From Pseudomonas sp. 10-1B (GTDB lineage: Bacteria; Pseudomonadota; Gammaproteobacteria; Pseudomonadales; Pseudomonadaceae), in contig NZ_JYKS01000048.1 of NCBI RefSeq assembly GCF_000935045.1, forward strand, positions 1 through 64,000: a stretch of DNA of 64,000 nucleotides, read 5' to 3'. Shown here in pieces: positions 34,175-42,094 of this stretch (position 1 is its first letter; each line of letters starts with the position of its first letter). The notes under the pieces were generated by a model. The model was not told the origin of the DNA. It ran no database searches and saw only the letters and a program-made list of their open reading frames with translations. The position numbers and the translations under genes are program-made.

Positions 34175-34268
34175 GTGCTCGGCAGCCCCGTTCGGGGTTG
34201 CCTCGTTCTGACCTCATCCCGTGCCTGGAGCCTGTTGGCTCCACGGCTGGCTTCACCTTGGAAAAAGG

Positions 34269-34279
34269 AAAAACAACAA
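34269..34279 (+). promoter_or_regulatory. Putative Hfq/Crc CA motif at the porin start
   Basis: AAAAACAACAA ends on the first base of the porin start codon and follows the ribosome site. It is well placed for translational repression. Confidence 0.5.
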
Positions 34280-35529
34280 TGACAAAAGCCTTTCCTCACC
34301 TGCGTAGTGCCGGTGCACTCGCCCCGTGTTTGTTGGCAAGCCTGGCCCAGAACGCCCATGCCGAGGGTTTCGTCGATGACGCCAGCGTCACCCTGGGCCT
34401 GCGCAACCTGTACTTCAACCGCGACTTTCGCCAACCAGGTGCGGCGCAGTCCAGGCAGGAAGAATGGGCCCAGGGCTTTGTGCTGCAGGCCAACTCGGGC
34501 TACACCGCTGGGGTGCTGGGCGTGGGCATCGACCTGATCGGCCAGCTGGGGGTGAAGCTCGACAGCAGCCCGGCGCGCAGCGGCTCCGGGCTGTTGCCTC
34601 GGCACAGCGATGGCCGCGCGGCAGATGAGTTCTCGCGCCTTGGTCTCGCGCCCAAGCTGAAGTGGTCGAAAACCGAGCTCAAGGTCGGCGAGCTGATGCC
34701 TGAGCTGCCGATCCTGCTGCGCAATGATGGGCGCCTACTGCCGCAGACCTTCCAGGGCGGCATGCTCAGTTCCAGGGAAGTCGACGGCCTGAACCTGCAG
34801 GCCGGGCAGATGCGCTCGCTGAGCCAGCGCAACTCCACCAACCATGAAGACCTTTCGGTGGATGGCCGGGGCGGGGTGTTCGCCGATCGCTTCGACTACC
34901 TCGGTGGCGAATATCGCTTCAATGCCGAGCGCACCCAGGTCGGGCTGTGGCAGGCACGGCTGGAGGATGTCTACCAGCAGCGTTACTACAGCGTCAGCCA
35001 CAAGCAGAAGGTAGGAGAGTGGACCCTGAGCGCCAATGCCGGGTTGTTCACCACTCGAGAGGACGGCAGCGCCAAGCTCGGTGACCTCGACAACCAGGCG
35101 TTGACCAGCTTCCTCAGCGCCAGACGCGGCGGGCACACCGTCGGCGCTGGCTACCAGCGCATGTATGGCGATAACGGGATGATCTACATCGCCGGTACCA
35201 GCACCCCGCTGGTCAACGACATACAGGTGCGCAACTTCACCACAGCGGGGGAACGCTCGTGGCAGGCGCGCTACGACTACGATTTCGTCGCTCTTGGCAT
35301 CCCCGGATTGGCGCTGATGGCCCGTTATGTCAGCGGTGATCATGCCCAGGTGGCGGGCGGCGGTGACGGCCAGGCCTGGGAGCGCGACCTGGATATCACC
35401 TATGTGATTCAGGACGGGCCATTGAAGAACCTTGGCGTGCGCTGGCGCAACGCCGCGGTGCGTTCCAATCATGTGGCGGATGTGGACGAGAACCGACTGA
35501 TCCTTAGCTACACGCTGAAGCTGCTCTGA
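34279..35529 (+). CDS. OprD-family porin (sugar-acid cluster)
   Basis: A 416-residue porin with a signal peptide ending near NAHAEGF. The landmarks are LGLRNLYFNRDFR, EEWAQGFVLQ, LGVKLDSSPARSGSGLLP, LEDVYQQRYY, ERSWQARYDYDFVALGIPGL and terminal DENRLILSYTLKLL. It follows the pdxA-like gene after 104 bases that contain a GCAGCCCC-GTTC-GGGGTTGC hairpin, and it probably passes the sugar acid used by this cluster. Confidence 0.9.
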   Translation: MTKAFPHLRSAGALAPCLLASLAQNAHAEGFVDDASVTLGLRNLYFNRDFRQPGAAQSRQEEWAQGFVLQANSGYTAGVLGVGIDLIGQLGVKLDSSPARSGSGLLPRHSDGRAADEFSRLGLAPKLKWSKTELKVGELMPELPILLRNDGRLLPQTFQGGMLSSREVDGLNLQAGQMRSLSQRNSTNHEDLSVDGRGGVFADRFDYLGGEYRFNAERTQVGLWQARLEDVYQQRYYSVSHKQKVGEWTLSANAGLFTTREDGSAKLGDLDNQALTSFLSARRGGHTVGAGYQRMYGDNGMIYIAGTSTPLVNDIQVRNFTTAGERSWQARYDYDFVALGIPGLALMARYVSGDHAQVAGGGDGQAWERDLDITYVIQDGPLKNLGVRWRNAAVRSNHVADVDENRLILSYTLKLL

Positions 35530-35535
35530 GCGAGC

Positions 35536-35558
35536 AGGGGGCTGGATGACGGCCCCCT
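35536..35558 (+). terminator. Hairpin after the porin (possible terminator)
   Basis: AGGGGGC and GCCCCCT form a 7-base-pair stem 7 bases after the porin stop, without a T-run. It separates the porin from the conserved promoter element 30 bases further on. Confidence 0.4.
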
Positions 35559-35587
35559 ATAACCCCGTCGCTACCAACCAGGGAAAA

Positions 35588-35614
35588 GGTATTACCCCAG
35601 GCTATCGATGGATA
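35588..35614 (+). promoter_or_regulatory. Conserved 27-bp regulatory element, copy 2 (dehydratase side)
   Basis: Matches the element before tctC at 23 of 27 positions, with the identical core GGCTATCGATG. It lies 117 bases before the small membrane ORF and 331 before the dehydratase gene, so it probably marks the promoter of the enzyme operon. Confidence 0.68.
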
Positions 35615-35730
35615 CGCATAAGTGATTATCCGCCTGGCCTGGGCCCCTCTACAGTCAGCCCAACACCAACAACAAGAAGCCCGCCCAGGCGCTACGCGGG
35701 GCGATCAAGGCAAAAACGGGGAATCCCTCC

Positions 35731-35913
35731 ATGAGCGATCACACCAGCTCCCTGGTTTCGGCCATTTCCACCAGCCGCGCGCGGCTGTTCGCCGCCCCAC
35801 GTGCCGGCATGTTCGCCCTGGCAGTGGTCGGCGTGCTAGGTGCCTGGCTGCTGTCCCGACTGAAAGCTTCCCGACCCACGCCAGCCCCGCTGGAACCTGC
35901 GCAGGCCGGCTGA
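35731..35913 (+). CDS. Small single-span membrane protein (hypothetical)
   Basis: A 60-residue frame with one hydrophobic helix ([16 protein letters not shown], residues about 26-41) followed by basic and proline-rich residues. GGGGA lies eight bases upstream. It sits between the conserved promoter element and the dehydratase gene, 31 bases before the latter. I do not recognise it; it could be an accessory subunit or a chance frame. Confidence 0.45.
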   Translation: MSDHTSSLVSAISTSRARLFAAPRAGMFALAVVGVLGAWLLSRLKASRPTPAPLEPAQAG

Positions 35914-35944
35914 TCAACACACTCTAGTGAAAGGAACTTCAAGC

Positions 35945-37120
35945 ATGAAAATCAAAGCTGTACGTACCCGCGTGTTCGAGTGGAAAGGCAAGGTGGTACC
36001 GCCCCAGGCGCACTTCTGCACCAACGCCAGCGACATCCTCTTCGAGCGTGGCGACGCCATGGGCTCGTTCCGTTTCCACGGCTGGCTGGTAGTGGAAATC
36101 GAAACCGACACCGGCATCGTCGGTATCGGCAACTGCGCCCTGGCACCGCGTGTGGCCAAGGAAATCATCGACCTGTACCTGGCACCGATCTGCATTGGCG
36201 AAGACCCGTTCGACAGCGAGTACATCTGGCAGAAGATGTACCGCCGCACCCATGCCTGGGGGCGCAAAGGTATCGGTATGGCGGCGATCTCGGCAATCGA
36301 CCTGGCGATCTGGGACATCATGGGCAAGGCGGTGAACAAGCCGGTGTTCAAGTTACTGGGTGGGCGTACCAAGGAGAAGATCTGGACCTACGCCTCCAAG
36401 CTGTACGCCAACGATAACCTCGACCTGTTCCTCGAGGAGGCCCAGGGTTACCTCAACCAAGGCTTCACCGCTTTGAAGATGCGCTTCGGCTACGGCCCCA
36501 AGGATGGCCCAGCCGGCATGCGGCGCAACATCGAGCAGGTGCGTGCGCTGCGCGAGCTGGCCGGCCCCGATGTCGACATCATGCTCGAGTGCTACATGGG
36601 CTGGACGCTGGAATACGCCCGGCGGATGCTGCCGAAGCTGGCCGAGTTCGAGCCGCGCTGGCTGGAAGAGCCGGTGATCGCCGATGACATCGAAGGTTAT
36701 ATCGAGCTGAAGAAGATGGGCATCATGCCGATCTCCGGCGGTGAGCACGAGTTCACCGGGCATGGTTTCAAGGACCTGCTCGAGCGCCGCGCAGTGGACG
36801 TGATCCAGTATGACACCAACCGGGTCGGCGGCATCACCGCGGCGCGCAAGATCAATGCCATGGCCGAGGCCTGGTCGGTGCCGGTCATTCCGCACGCCGG
36901 GCAGATGCACAACTATCACCTGACCATGGCCAGTACCGCCTCGCCGATGGCCGAGTTCTTCCCGGTGTTCGACGTCGAGGTCGGCAACGAGCTGTTCTAC
37001 TACGTGTTCAAGGGCGAGCCGCAACCGGTCAATGGCTACATCCAGCTGGATGACGACAAGCCGGGGCTGGGCCTGGAAATCTCCGAGGAATACCTCAAGG
37101 ACTTCAACATCATCGAATGA
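35945..37120 (+). CDS. Enolase-superfamily sugar-acid dehydratase (rhamnonate dehydratase-like)
   Basis: A 391-residue protein of the mandelate racemase/RhmD type. Markers are [42 protein letters not shown], the metal-ligand strands [16 protein letters not shown] and ISGGEHE, and the general-base histidine in [11 protein letters not shown] (His317). RhmD relatives dehydrate L-rhamnonate, L-lyxonate or similar acids to 2-keto-3-deoxy acids. The downstream AraD1 and semialdehyde dehydrogenase genes favour a C5 acid such as L-lyxonate or L-arabinonate. The start at 35945 follows AAGGA. Confidence 0.87.
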   Translation: MKIKAVRTRVFEWKGKVVPPQAHFCTNASDILFERGDAMGSFRFHGWLVVEIETDTGIVGIGNCALAPRVAKEIIDLYLAPICIGEDPFDSEYIWQKMYRRTHAWGRKGIGMAAISAIDLAIWDIMGKAVNKPVFKLLGGRTKEKIWTYASKLYANDNLDLFLEEAQGYLNQGFTALKMRFGYGPKDGPAGMRRNIEQVRALRELAGPDVDIMLECYMGWTLEYARRMLPKLAEFEPRWLEEPVIADDIEGYIELKKMGIMPISGGEHEFTGHGFKDLLERRAVDVIQYDTNRVGGITAARKINAMAEAWSVPVIPHAGQMHNYHLTMASTASPMAEFFPVFDVEVGNELFYYVFKGEPQPVNGYIQLDDDKPGLGLEISEEYLKDFNIIE

Positions 37121-37173
37121 CCGAGCAGGGCGCCGCCCTGGGCGGGCGCCCGGCCTTGCAAGGAGAAGTAACG

Positions 37174-38163
37174 ATGCGTCTGATTCAATTCGAAGATCAG
37201 GCTGGCCAACGTCGGGTCGGCGTGGTGGAGGGCGAGCAGGCCCTGGAAATCCGCGGCGGCAGCAGCACCCGCGAACTGGCCCTGCAGGCCATCGCCGCTG
37301 GCCGCGACCTGGCAAGCCAGGTACAGGTGGCGGGCTTGGGGGAAGGGCATGACTATCTGGCACTGTTGGCCGAGGGCCGGGTGCTACCGCCGCTTGACCA
37401 TGAAGACCCGGCGCATTGCCTGGTCACCGGTACCGGGCTGACCCACCTGGGCAGCGCCGCCACCCGTGACAAGATGCACCAGCAGCAGGCCGAGGGTGCA
37501 GTCACCGACAGCATGCGCATGTTCCAGTGGGGCCTAGAGGGCGGGCGACCGCCAGCGGGCGAGGAGGGCGCGCAACCGGAGTGGTTCTACAAGGGCGATG
37601 GCGCCATCGTCGTACGCCCTGGGGCCGACCTGCCGCTGCCAGCCTTTGCCGAAGATGCTGGCGAGGAGCCAGAGCTGGTCGGGCTGTATGTGATCGGTGA
37701 ATGCGGCACGCCGTTCCGTCTCGGCTATGCCCTGGGCAACGAGTTCTCCGACCATGTGATGGAGCGCCGCAACTACCTGTACCTGGCGCACTCCAAGCTG
37801 CGCGCCTGCAGCTTTGGCCCGGAACTGCGCCTGGGCGCGCTGCCAGCACACCTGGAAGGCCGCAGCCGCATCTTGCGTGATGGCCAGGAACTGTGGAGCA
37901 AGCCGTTCCTGTCCGGTGAGCAGAACATGTGCCACAGCTTCGAGAACCTCGAGTTCCACCACTTCAAGTACGCCCAGTTCCTGCGCCCGGGTGATGTCCA
38001 CGTGCATTACTTCGGCACCGCTACGCTGTCGTTCGCCGACGGCATTCAGGCGCGCCCTGGCGACACCTTCGAGGTAAGCCTCGACGCCTTCGGCCGGCCG
38101 CTGCGTAACGGCATCGCCGCTGCCGAACAGGCGCTGCGCCCGGGCCTGGTGAAAAGCCTCTGA
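37174..38163 (+). CDS. AraD1/FAH-family protein (2-keto-3-deoxy-acid processing)
   Basis: A 329-residue protein whose C-terminal half carries the fumarylacetoacetate-hydrolase fold: GLYVIGECGTPFRLGYALGNEFSDH and YLAHSKLRACSFGPEL. It belongs to the AraD1/GguC group found next to sugar-acid dehydratases and ketoglutarate-semialdehyde dehydrogenases. The likely step is dehydration of 2-keto-3-deoxy-pentonate to alpha-ketoglutarate semialdehyde. The ribosome site AAGGAGAAGTAACG before 37174 is the strongest in the cluster. Confidence 0.8.
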   Translation: MRLIQFEDQAGQRRVGVVEGEQALEIRGGSSTRELALQAIAAGRDLASQVQVAGLGEGHDYLALLAEGRVLPPLDHEDPAHCLVTGTGLTHLGSAATRDKMHQQQAEGAVTDSMRMFQWGLEGGRPPAGEEGAQPEWFYKGDGAIVVRPGADLPLPAFAEDAGEEPELVGLYVIGECGTPFRLGYALGNEFSDHVMERRNYLYLAHSKLRACSFGPELRLGALPAHLEGRSRILRDGQELWSKPFLSGEQNMCHSFENLEFHHFKYAQFLRPGDVHVHYFGTATLSFADGIQARPGDTFEVSLDAFGRPLRNGIAAAEQALRPGLVKSL

Positions 38164-38192
38164 GCCTTCAATCGTTGTCACAGGAGTCAATC

Positions 38193-39761
38193 ATGTCGGG
38201 AAGCAACTTCATCGGCGGCGCCCGCAGCGCCGCTGGCAGCGTGCGCCTGCAGAGCTTCGACGCGCGCAGCGGCGAGGCCCTGCCGGTGGTCTTCAGCCAG
38301 GCCACGCCTGACGAGGTGGATGCCGCCGCTCGCGCCGCCGAGCAGGCCTTTGCCAGGTACAACGGCCTGGTGCCGGAGCGCCGGGCGCAGTTTCTGGAGG
38401 CCATTGCCGAGGAACTGGATGCGCTGGGCGAGGCGTTCATCGAGACGGTTTGTCGGGAGACCGCACTGCCGGCCGTACGCATCCAAGGCGAACGCAGCCG
38501 CACCAGCAACCAGCTGCGCCTGTTCGCCCAGGTGCTGCGCCGCGGCGACTACCTGGGTGCGCGCATCGACCGTGCGCAGCCACAGCGCCAGCCACTGCCG
38601 CGCCCGGACCTGCGCCAGTACCGCACGGGCGTCGGTCCGGTGGCGGTGTTTGGCGCCAGCAACTTCCCGCTGGCCTTCTCCACGGCCGGTGGCGACACCG
38701 CCGCCGCACTGGCCGCCGGTTGCCCGGTGGTGGTCAAGGCCCACAGTGGCCACATGGCCACTGCCGAGTACGTGGGCGAGGCGATCCAGCGCGCCGCCGA
38801 GGCCAGCGGCATGCCGGCCGGCGTGTTCAACATGATCTACGGCGCTGGCGTGGGTGAAGCGCTGATTCGCCACCCAGCGATCCAGGCGGTCGGCTTCACC
38901 GGCTCGCTCAAAGGTGGTCGTGCCCTATGCGACCTGGCTGCCGCGCGTGCGCAGCCGATCCCGGTGTTCGCCGAGATGAGCAGCATCAACCCGGTACTGG
39001 TGCTGCCGGCTGCGCTGCAGGCAAGGGGCGAGCAGGTGGCCGCGGAGCTGGCGGCTTCGGTGGTACTGGGGTGTGGGCAGTTTTGTACCAACCCGGGCCT
39101 GGTCATCGGGATTGCCGGGCCAGCCTTCACGGCGTTCGTTAACGCGCTCGGCGCACGCATGGCAGACCAGCCGGGCCAGACCATGCTCAACGCCGGCACC
39201 TTGCGCAGCTACGTGAGTGGTGTGGAGCGCCTGCATCAGCATCCGGACGTACGTCACCTGGCGGGGGCAGAGCAGGGTGGTGACCAGGCCCATGCACAGC
39301 TATTCCAGGCCGATGTCAGCTTGCTGCTGGAGGGGGATGAGCTGTTGCAGGAAGAAGTCTTCGGCCCGACCACGGTGGTTGTCGAGGTGGCTGATGAAGC
39401 TGAACTACGCCGTGCGTTGGGAGGCTTGCATGGTCAGCTGACAGCGACGCTGATTGCTGAACCTGTGGATCTGGAACGCTTTGCCACGCTGGTACCGCTG
39501 CTCGAACGCAAGGCTGGCCGATTGTTGGTCAACGGTTATCCGACCGGGGTCGAGGTGAGTGATGCGATGGTGCATGGCGGGCCGTATCCCGCCACGTCCG
39601 ATGCGCGGGGGACCTCTGTGGGCACGCTGGCCATCGATCGCTTTCTGCGGCCGGTGTGCTACCAGAATTATCCCGATGCGTTGCTGCCGGAGGCGCTGAA
39701 GGATGCTAACCCGCTGGGCATCATTCGTCTGATTGATGGTGTAGCGAGCAAGGACGCCTAG
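38193..39761 (+). CDS. Alpha-ketoglutarate-semialdehyde-type aldehyde dehydrogenase
   Basis: A 522-residue aldehyde dehydrogenase of the longer KGSADH class. It has FGASNFPLAFSTAGGDTAAALAAG in the cofactor domain, VGFTGSLKGG, the Glu in FAEMSSINP and the catalytic Cys in GCGQFCTNPGL. Ending a dehydratase-AraD1-ALDH series, it should oxidise alpha-ketoglutarate semialdehyde to alpha-ketoglutarate with NADP+ or NAD+. The start at 38193 follows CAGGAG. The operon ends here without a clear terminator. Confidence 0.88.
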   Translation: MSGSNFIGGARSAAGSVRLQSFDARSGEALPVVFSQATPDEVDAAARAAEQAFARYNGLVPERRAQFLEAIAEELDALGEAFIETVCRETALPAVRIQGERSRTSNQLRLFAQVLRRGDYLGARIDRAQPQRQPLPRPDLRQYRTGVGPVAVFGASNFPLAFSTAGGDTAAALAAGCPVVVKAHSGHMATAEYVGEAIQRAAEASGMPAGVFNMIYGAGVGEALIRHPAIQAVGFTGSLKGGRALCDLAAARAQPIPVFAEMSSINPVLVLPAALQARGEQVAAELAASVVLGCGQFCTNPGLVIGIAGPAFTAFVNALGARMADQPGQTMLNAGTLRSYVSGVERLHQHPDVRHLAGAEQGGDQAHAQLFQADVSLLLEGDELLQEEVFGPTTVVVEVADEAELRRALGGLHGQLTATLIAEPVDLERFATLVPLLERKAGRLLVNGYPTGVEVSDAMVHGGPYPATSDARGTSVGTLAIDRFLRPVCYQNYPDALLPEALKDANPLGIIRLIDGVASKDA

Positions 39762-40218
39762 GCACGGGTTGTTGGGGGCCAGGATGTGGGGGGCTCTGCC
39801 GAAAAAAGTTAAGCAGCCAACGTGCGAGCAAGGCACATTAGAGGTGGTTGTTGCAGTCGTTGATACTGATGGAGACTCGTCATTTGATGAGCGCATGCAA
39901 GACGTCGTAAAGATAGTTCAGATGGCGGTGCCAGTGTCGAACGGTCAAGCAGATTCCGGTTTTAGTGCACCAATCGCGATTTAAGTGGAAAGCCCCCAAA
40001 ACCCCGTATTTCCTAGTGTCCTGTCTCGGAAATACGTTCTCTTTTGGCGAGTGGCTTGGGCATTCGGCCAAGGCGCCGCGACGAGTCATGGCAGGGCTAT
40101 GGCGAGGAGTGGCAACGCCGGCCGGGCGCCCAAGATGCCGCCAAAAGTGAACAGCTTATTTCCGAGACAAGACACTAGCTCTCGACCCTAGGCACCCATC
40201 GCCGTACCGTCAAGCGTC
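39762..40218. other. Gene-free gap holding a MITE
   Basis: Apart from the repeat at 40017-40174 I see no supportable gene in this 457-base stretch. Frames of 60-70 codons exist but have no ribosome site or recognisable product. Confidence 0.6.
40017..40174. mobile_element. MITE-like 158-bp element with terminal inverted repeats
   Basis: The ends are imperfect inverted repeats: TGTCCTGTCTCGGAAATA at the left and the complement of TGTCTTGTCTCGGAAATA at the right (17 of 18), with weaker pairing further in (CTTTTGGCG at both). Both ends are flanked by CTAG (40013-40016 and 40175-40178), which looks like a target-site duplication. No transposase is encoded, so it would need a transposase in trans. 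Confidence 0.7.
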
Positions 40219-41430
40219 TCAGAATAGATTGAGCGGATAGTCGAGGATCAAGCGCATTTCATCCACGCTGTTGCCCAGCGCGCTTGAGCGGTGCGAAGCG
40301 TGACGGACCTGTACGGCAAGGTCCTTGGCCGGGCCCGATTGCACCACATAACGCAGGTTCACATTGCGCTCCCATTCCTTGCCATCGTCGACGCTGCCGG
40401 TGTCGATGTGTTGGCCGCGGATGTACAGCACCATGGCGTTCAGCCCAGGTAGGCCGAGTGCGGCGAAGTTGTAGTCATAGCGCGCCTGCCACGACGTTTC
40501 GTCCTTATCCATGAAGTCAGAGTACTGCACCGAGTTGGCCAGCCAGACTGCGCTGCCGCCGTCGACGCCGTAGACATAACCAGTTTCCCCGCTGCTTTTC
40601 TGGTAGGCGGTGGTCAGGGTGTGCGGGCCGTGTTTCCAGGCGGCCGAAGCGCTCCAGATGGTGTTGTCGACCGGGCCACTGAGTTCGCCACCCAGGCCCG
40701 TGGTGCGGTACAGGTTGAAGGCAAATTTCAGGCTGTCGGCTTCGCTCAAGGGGGCCGTCCAATTCAGGTCGGCGTAACGCTTCTCGAAATTGTCGGTGAC
40801 GTGCGAGTAGTACAGGCCGGCATCGAGGTCGTCATTGAAATGGTAGCGGCCACCAACTAGGTTGGCGCGGGTCAGGTCGCGGCCGTCGTGGCGCGCGTTG
40901 AACTGCGAGCCCATGGCCGTGAAGCGACCGACGTCCAGGCTCAGACCAGGGATATCCTCGCTGTGGATCAGTGTGCCTTGGGCGGTTTCCGGCAGCAGCC
41001 GGCCCATCATGGTCGCCAGCACTGGCAGGGTGACGAACTGGTCGCCATATTTGAGTGTGGTCTGGCCCAGCTTAACCTTCACCGCCGCACCGGCTTCGGA
41101 GGTGCTGCCGCTGGCCGGCACGGTGGGCCAGCGGGCACGGCCGTCGCCGCCATCGAGCCTGACCCCGAGCAGCGCAAAGGCATCGACGCCCAGGCCGACC
41201 GGACCCTCGGTAAAGCCCGAGGCGTACTTGAAGATGAACCCCTGGCTGGTGTCTTCGGTATAGCTGGCGGGAGCACCGTGGTTACGGTAATCCTGGTTGA
41301 AGTACAGGGTACGGGCGAGCACGCTGGCGTGGCTGTCCTGCAGGAAGCCTGCAGGTTGTTCGCTGGCAATAGCGTGGTTCACACAATGCAGGCCGATCAT
41401 GGCGATCAGCAGTTTCGGGGCATGTGGCAT
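40219..41430 (-). CDS. OprD-family porin (last gene of the ABC/aminotransferase region)
   Basis: A 403-residue porin with a signal peptide (1 to about 22) and then SHASVLARTLYFNQDYR, SYTEDTSQGFIFKYASGF, LGVRLDGGDG, TSWQARYDYNFAALGLPGL and a C-terminal DEMRLILDYPLNLF ending in Phe. It diverges from the other OprD copies here and resembles the subgroup for amino acids, peptides or small nitrogenous compounds. It lies 253 bases downstream of the RidA gene and may have its own promoter, near the A-rich motif at 41482-41495. Confidence 0.88.
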   Translation of the reverse strand: MPHAPKLLIAMIGLHCVNHAIASEQPAGFLQDSHASVLARTLYFNQDYRNHGAPASYTEDTSQGFIFKYASGFTEGPVGLGVDAFALLGVRLDGGDGRARWPTVPASGSTSEAGAAVKVKLGQTTLKYGDQFVTLPVLATMMGRLLPETAQGTLIHSEDIPGLSLDVGRFTAMGSQFNARHDGRDLTRANLVGGRYHFNDDLDAGLYYSHVTDNFEKRYADLNWTAPLSEADSLKFAFNLYRTTGLGGELSGPVDNTIWSASAAWKHGPHTLTTAYQKSSGETGYVYGVDGGSAVWLANSVQYSDFMDKDETSWQARYDYNFAALGLPGLNAMVLYIRGQHIDTGSVDDGKEWERNVNLRYVVQSGPAKDLAVQVRHASHRSSALGNSVDEMRLILDYPLNLF

Positions 41431-41481
41431 GTTGCTGCTCCTGGAATTTCAGCGGTGTTGCCGCGGCATGTGCTGCGGCTG

Positions 41482-41495
41482 TTGTTTTTGTTGTT
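41482..41495 (-). promoter_or_regulatory. Putative Hfq/Crc CA motif, porin leader
   Basis: The minus strand reads AACAACAAAAACAA, 51 bases before the porin start, with AANAANAA matches. The distance is longer than for the others, so it is less certain. Confidence 0.4.
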
Positions 41496-41683
41496 GGCGC
41501 TAAAATCAGCACCGACACAGGTCGGCAGTCATGGCTTCGGTTGCCGTTGGCAACCCGGGTGGAGCCTCCTTCCTTCGGTGATCGCTCTTGTCTCAGGGGC
41601 GATTTGCGGGTGAGCGAACCCGCTCGACGGCCGCTGCGAACAGCGGGCCGAGTGGGATAAGGGAAATCAGGTGGTGCGGTGGA

Positions 41684-42064
41684 TCAGTCGGGGAAGACTG
41701 CTTGGGCAACCAGTTCTATACGCACGCCAGGGGACAGCAGTTCCTTCACCACGACGGTGGCCCGGCAGGGGTAGGGTTCGCAGAAGAACTCGGCGTAGAC
41801 CTTGTTCATGCCAGGCGAGTCGCTTCGCTCGGTGAGAAAAATCTGCATGTGGGCGACATTGGCCAGGCTGCCGCCTGCGGCCTGCATCGCCTGGCGCAGG
41901 TTGCTCAGGGCTTGGTGGGTTTGGCGCTCAATGTCGCCGTCGATGATCGCGCCGCTCTGCGGGTCCTTGGAAATATGCGCCGAATACACGATTCGACCGG
42001 CACGCACGGTGCCATTGAGCGGCGCCTTGGAACGGGCGATGCCGGTGTCGATGACTTGCAGCAT
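41684..42064 (-). CDS. RidA-family protein
   Basis: A 126-residue RidA/YjgF protein. It has APLNGTVRAGRIVYSAH at the start, the helix QTHQALSNLRQAMQAAGGSLANV and the active-site Arg in CRATVVVKELL. Such proteins hydrolyse reactive enamine/imine intermediates formed by PLP enzymes. It follows an aminotransferase and an aldehyde dehydrogenase on the same strand, so it probably clears an imine in that pathway. It has the length of the standard family but lies outside the housekeeping RidA group in motif detail. Confidence 0.85.
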   Translation of the reverse strand: MLQVIDTGIARSKAPLNGTVRAGRIVYSAHISKDPQSGAIIDGDIERQTHQALSNLRQAMQAAGGSLANVAHMQIFLTERSDSPGMNKVYAEFFCEPYPCRATVVVKELLSPGVRIELVAQAVFPD

Positions 42065-42094
42065 GGATCACTCCTGAATGACTGGACGCTGGGG

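Noticed and set aside
39779-39984. Frames of 60-70 codons after the KGSADH gene
   Set aside because: No ribosome site or recognisable product; partly overlap the MITE flank.
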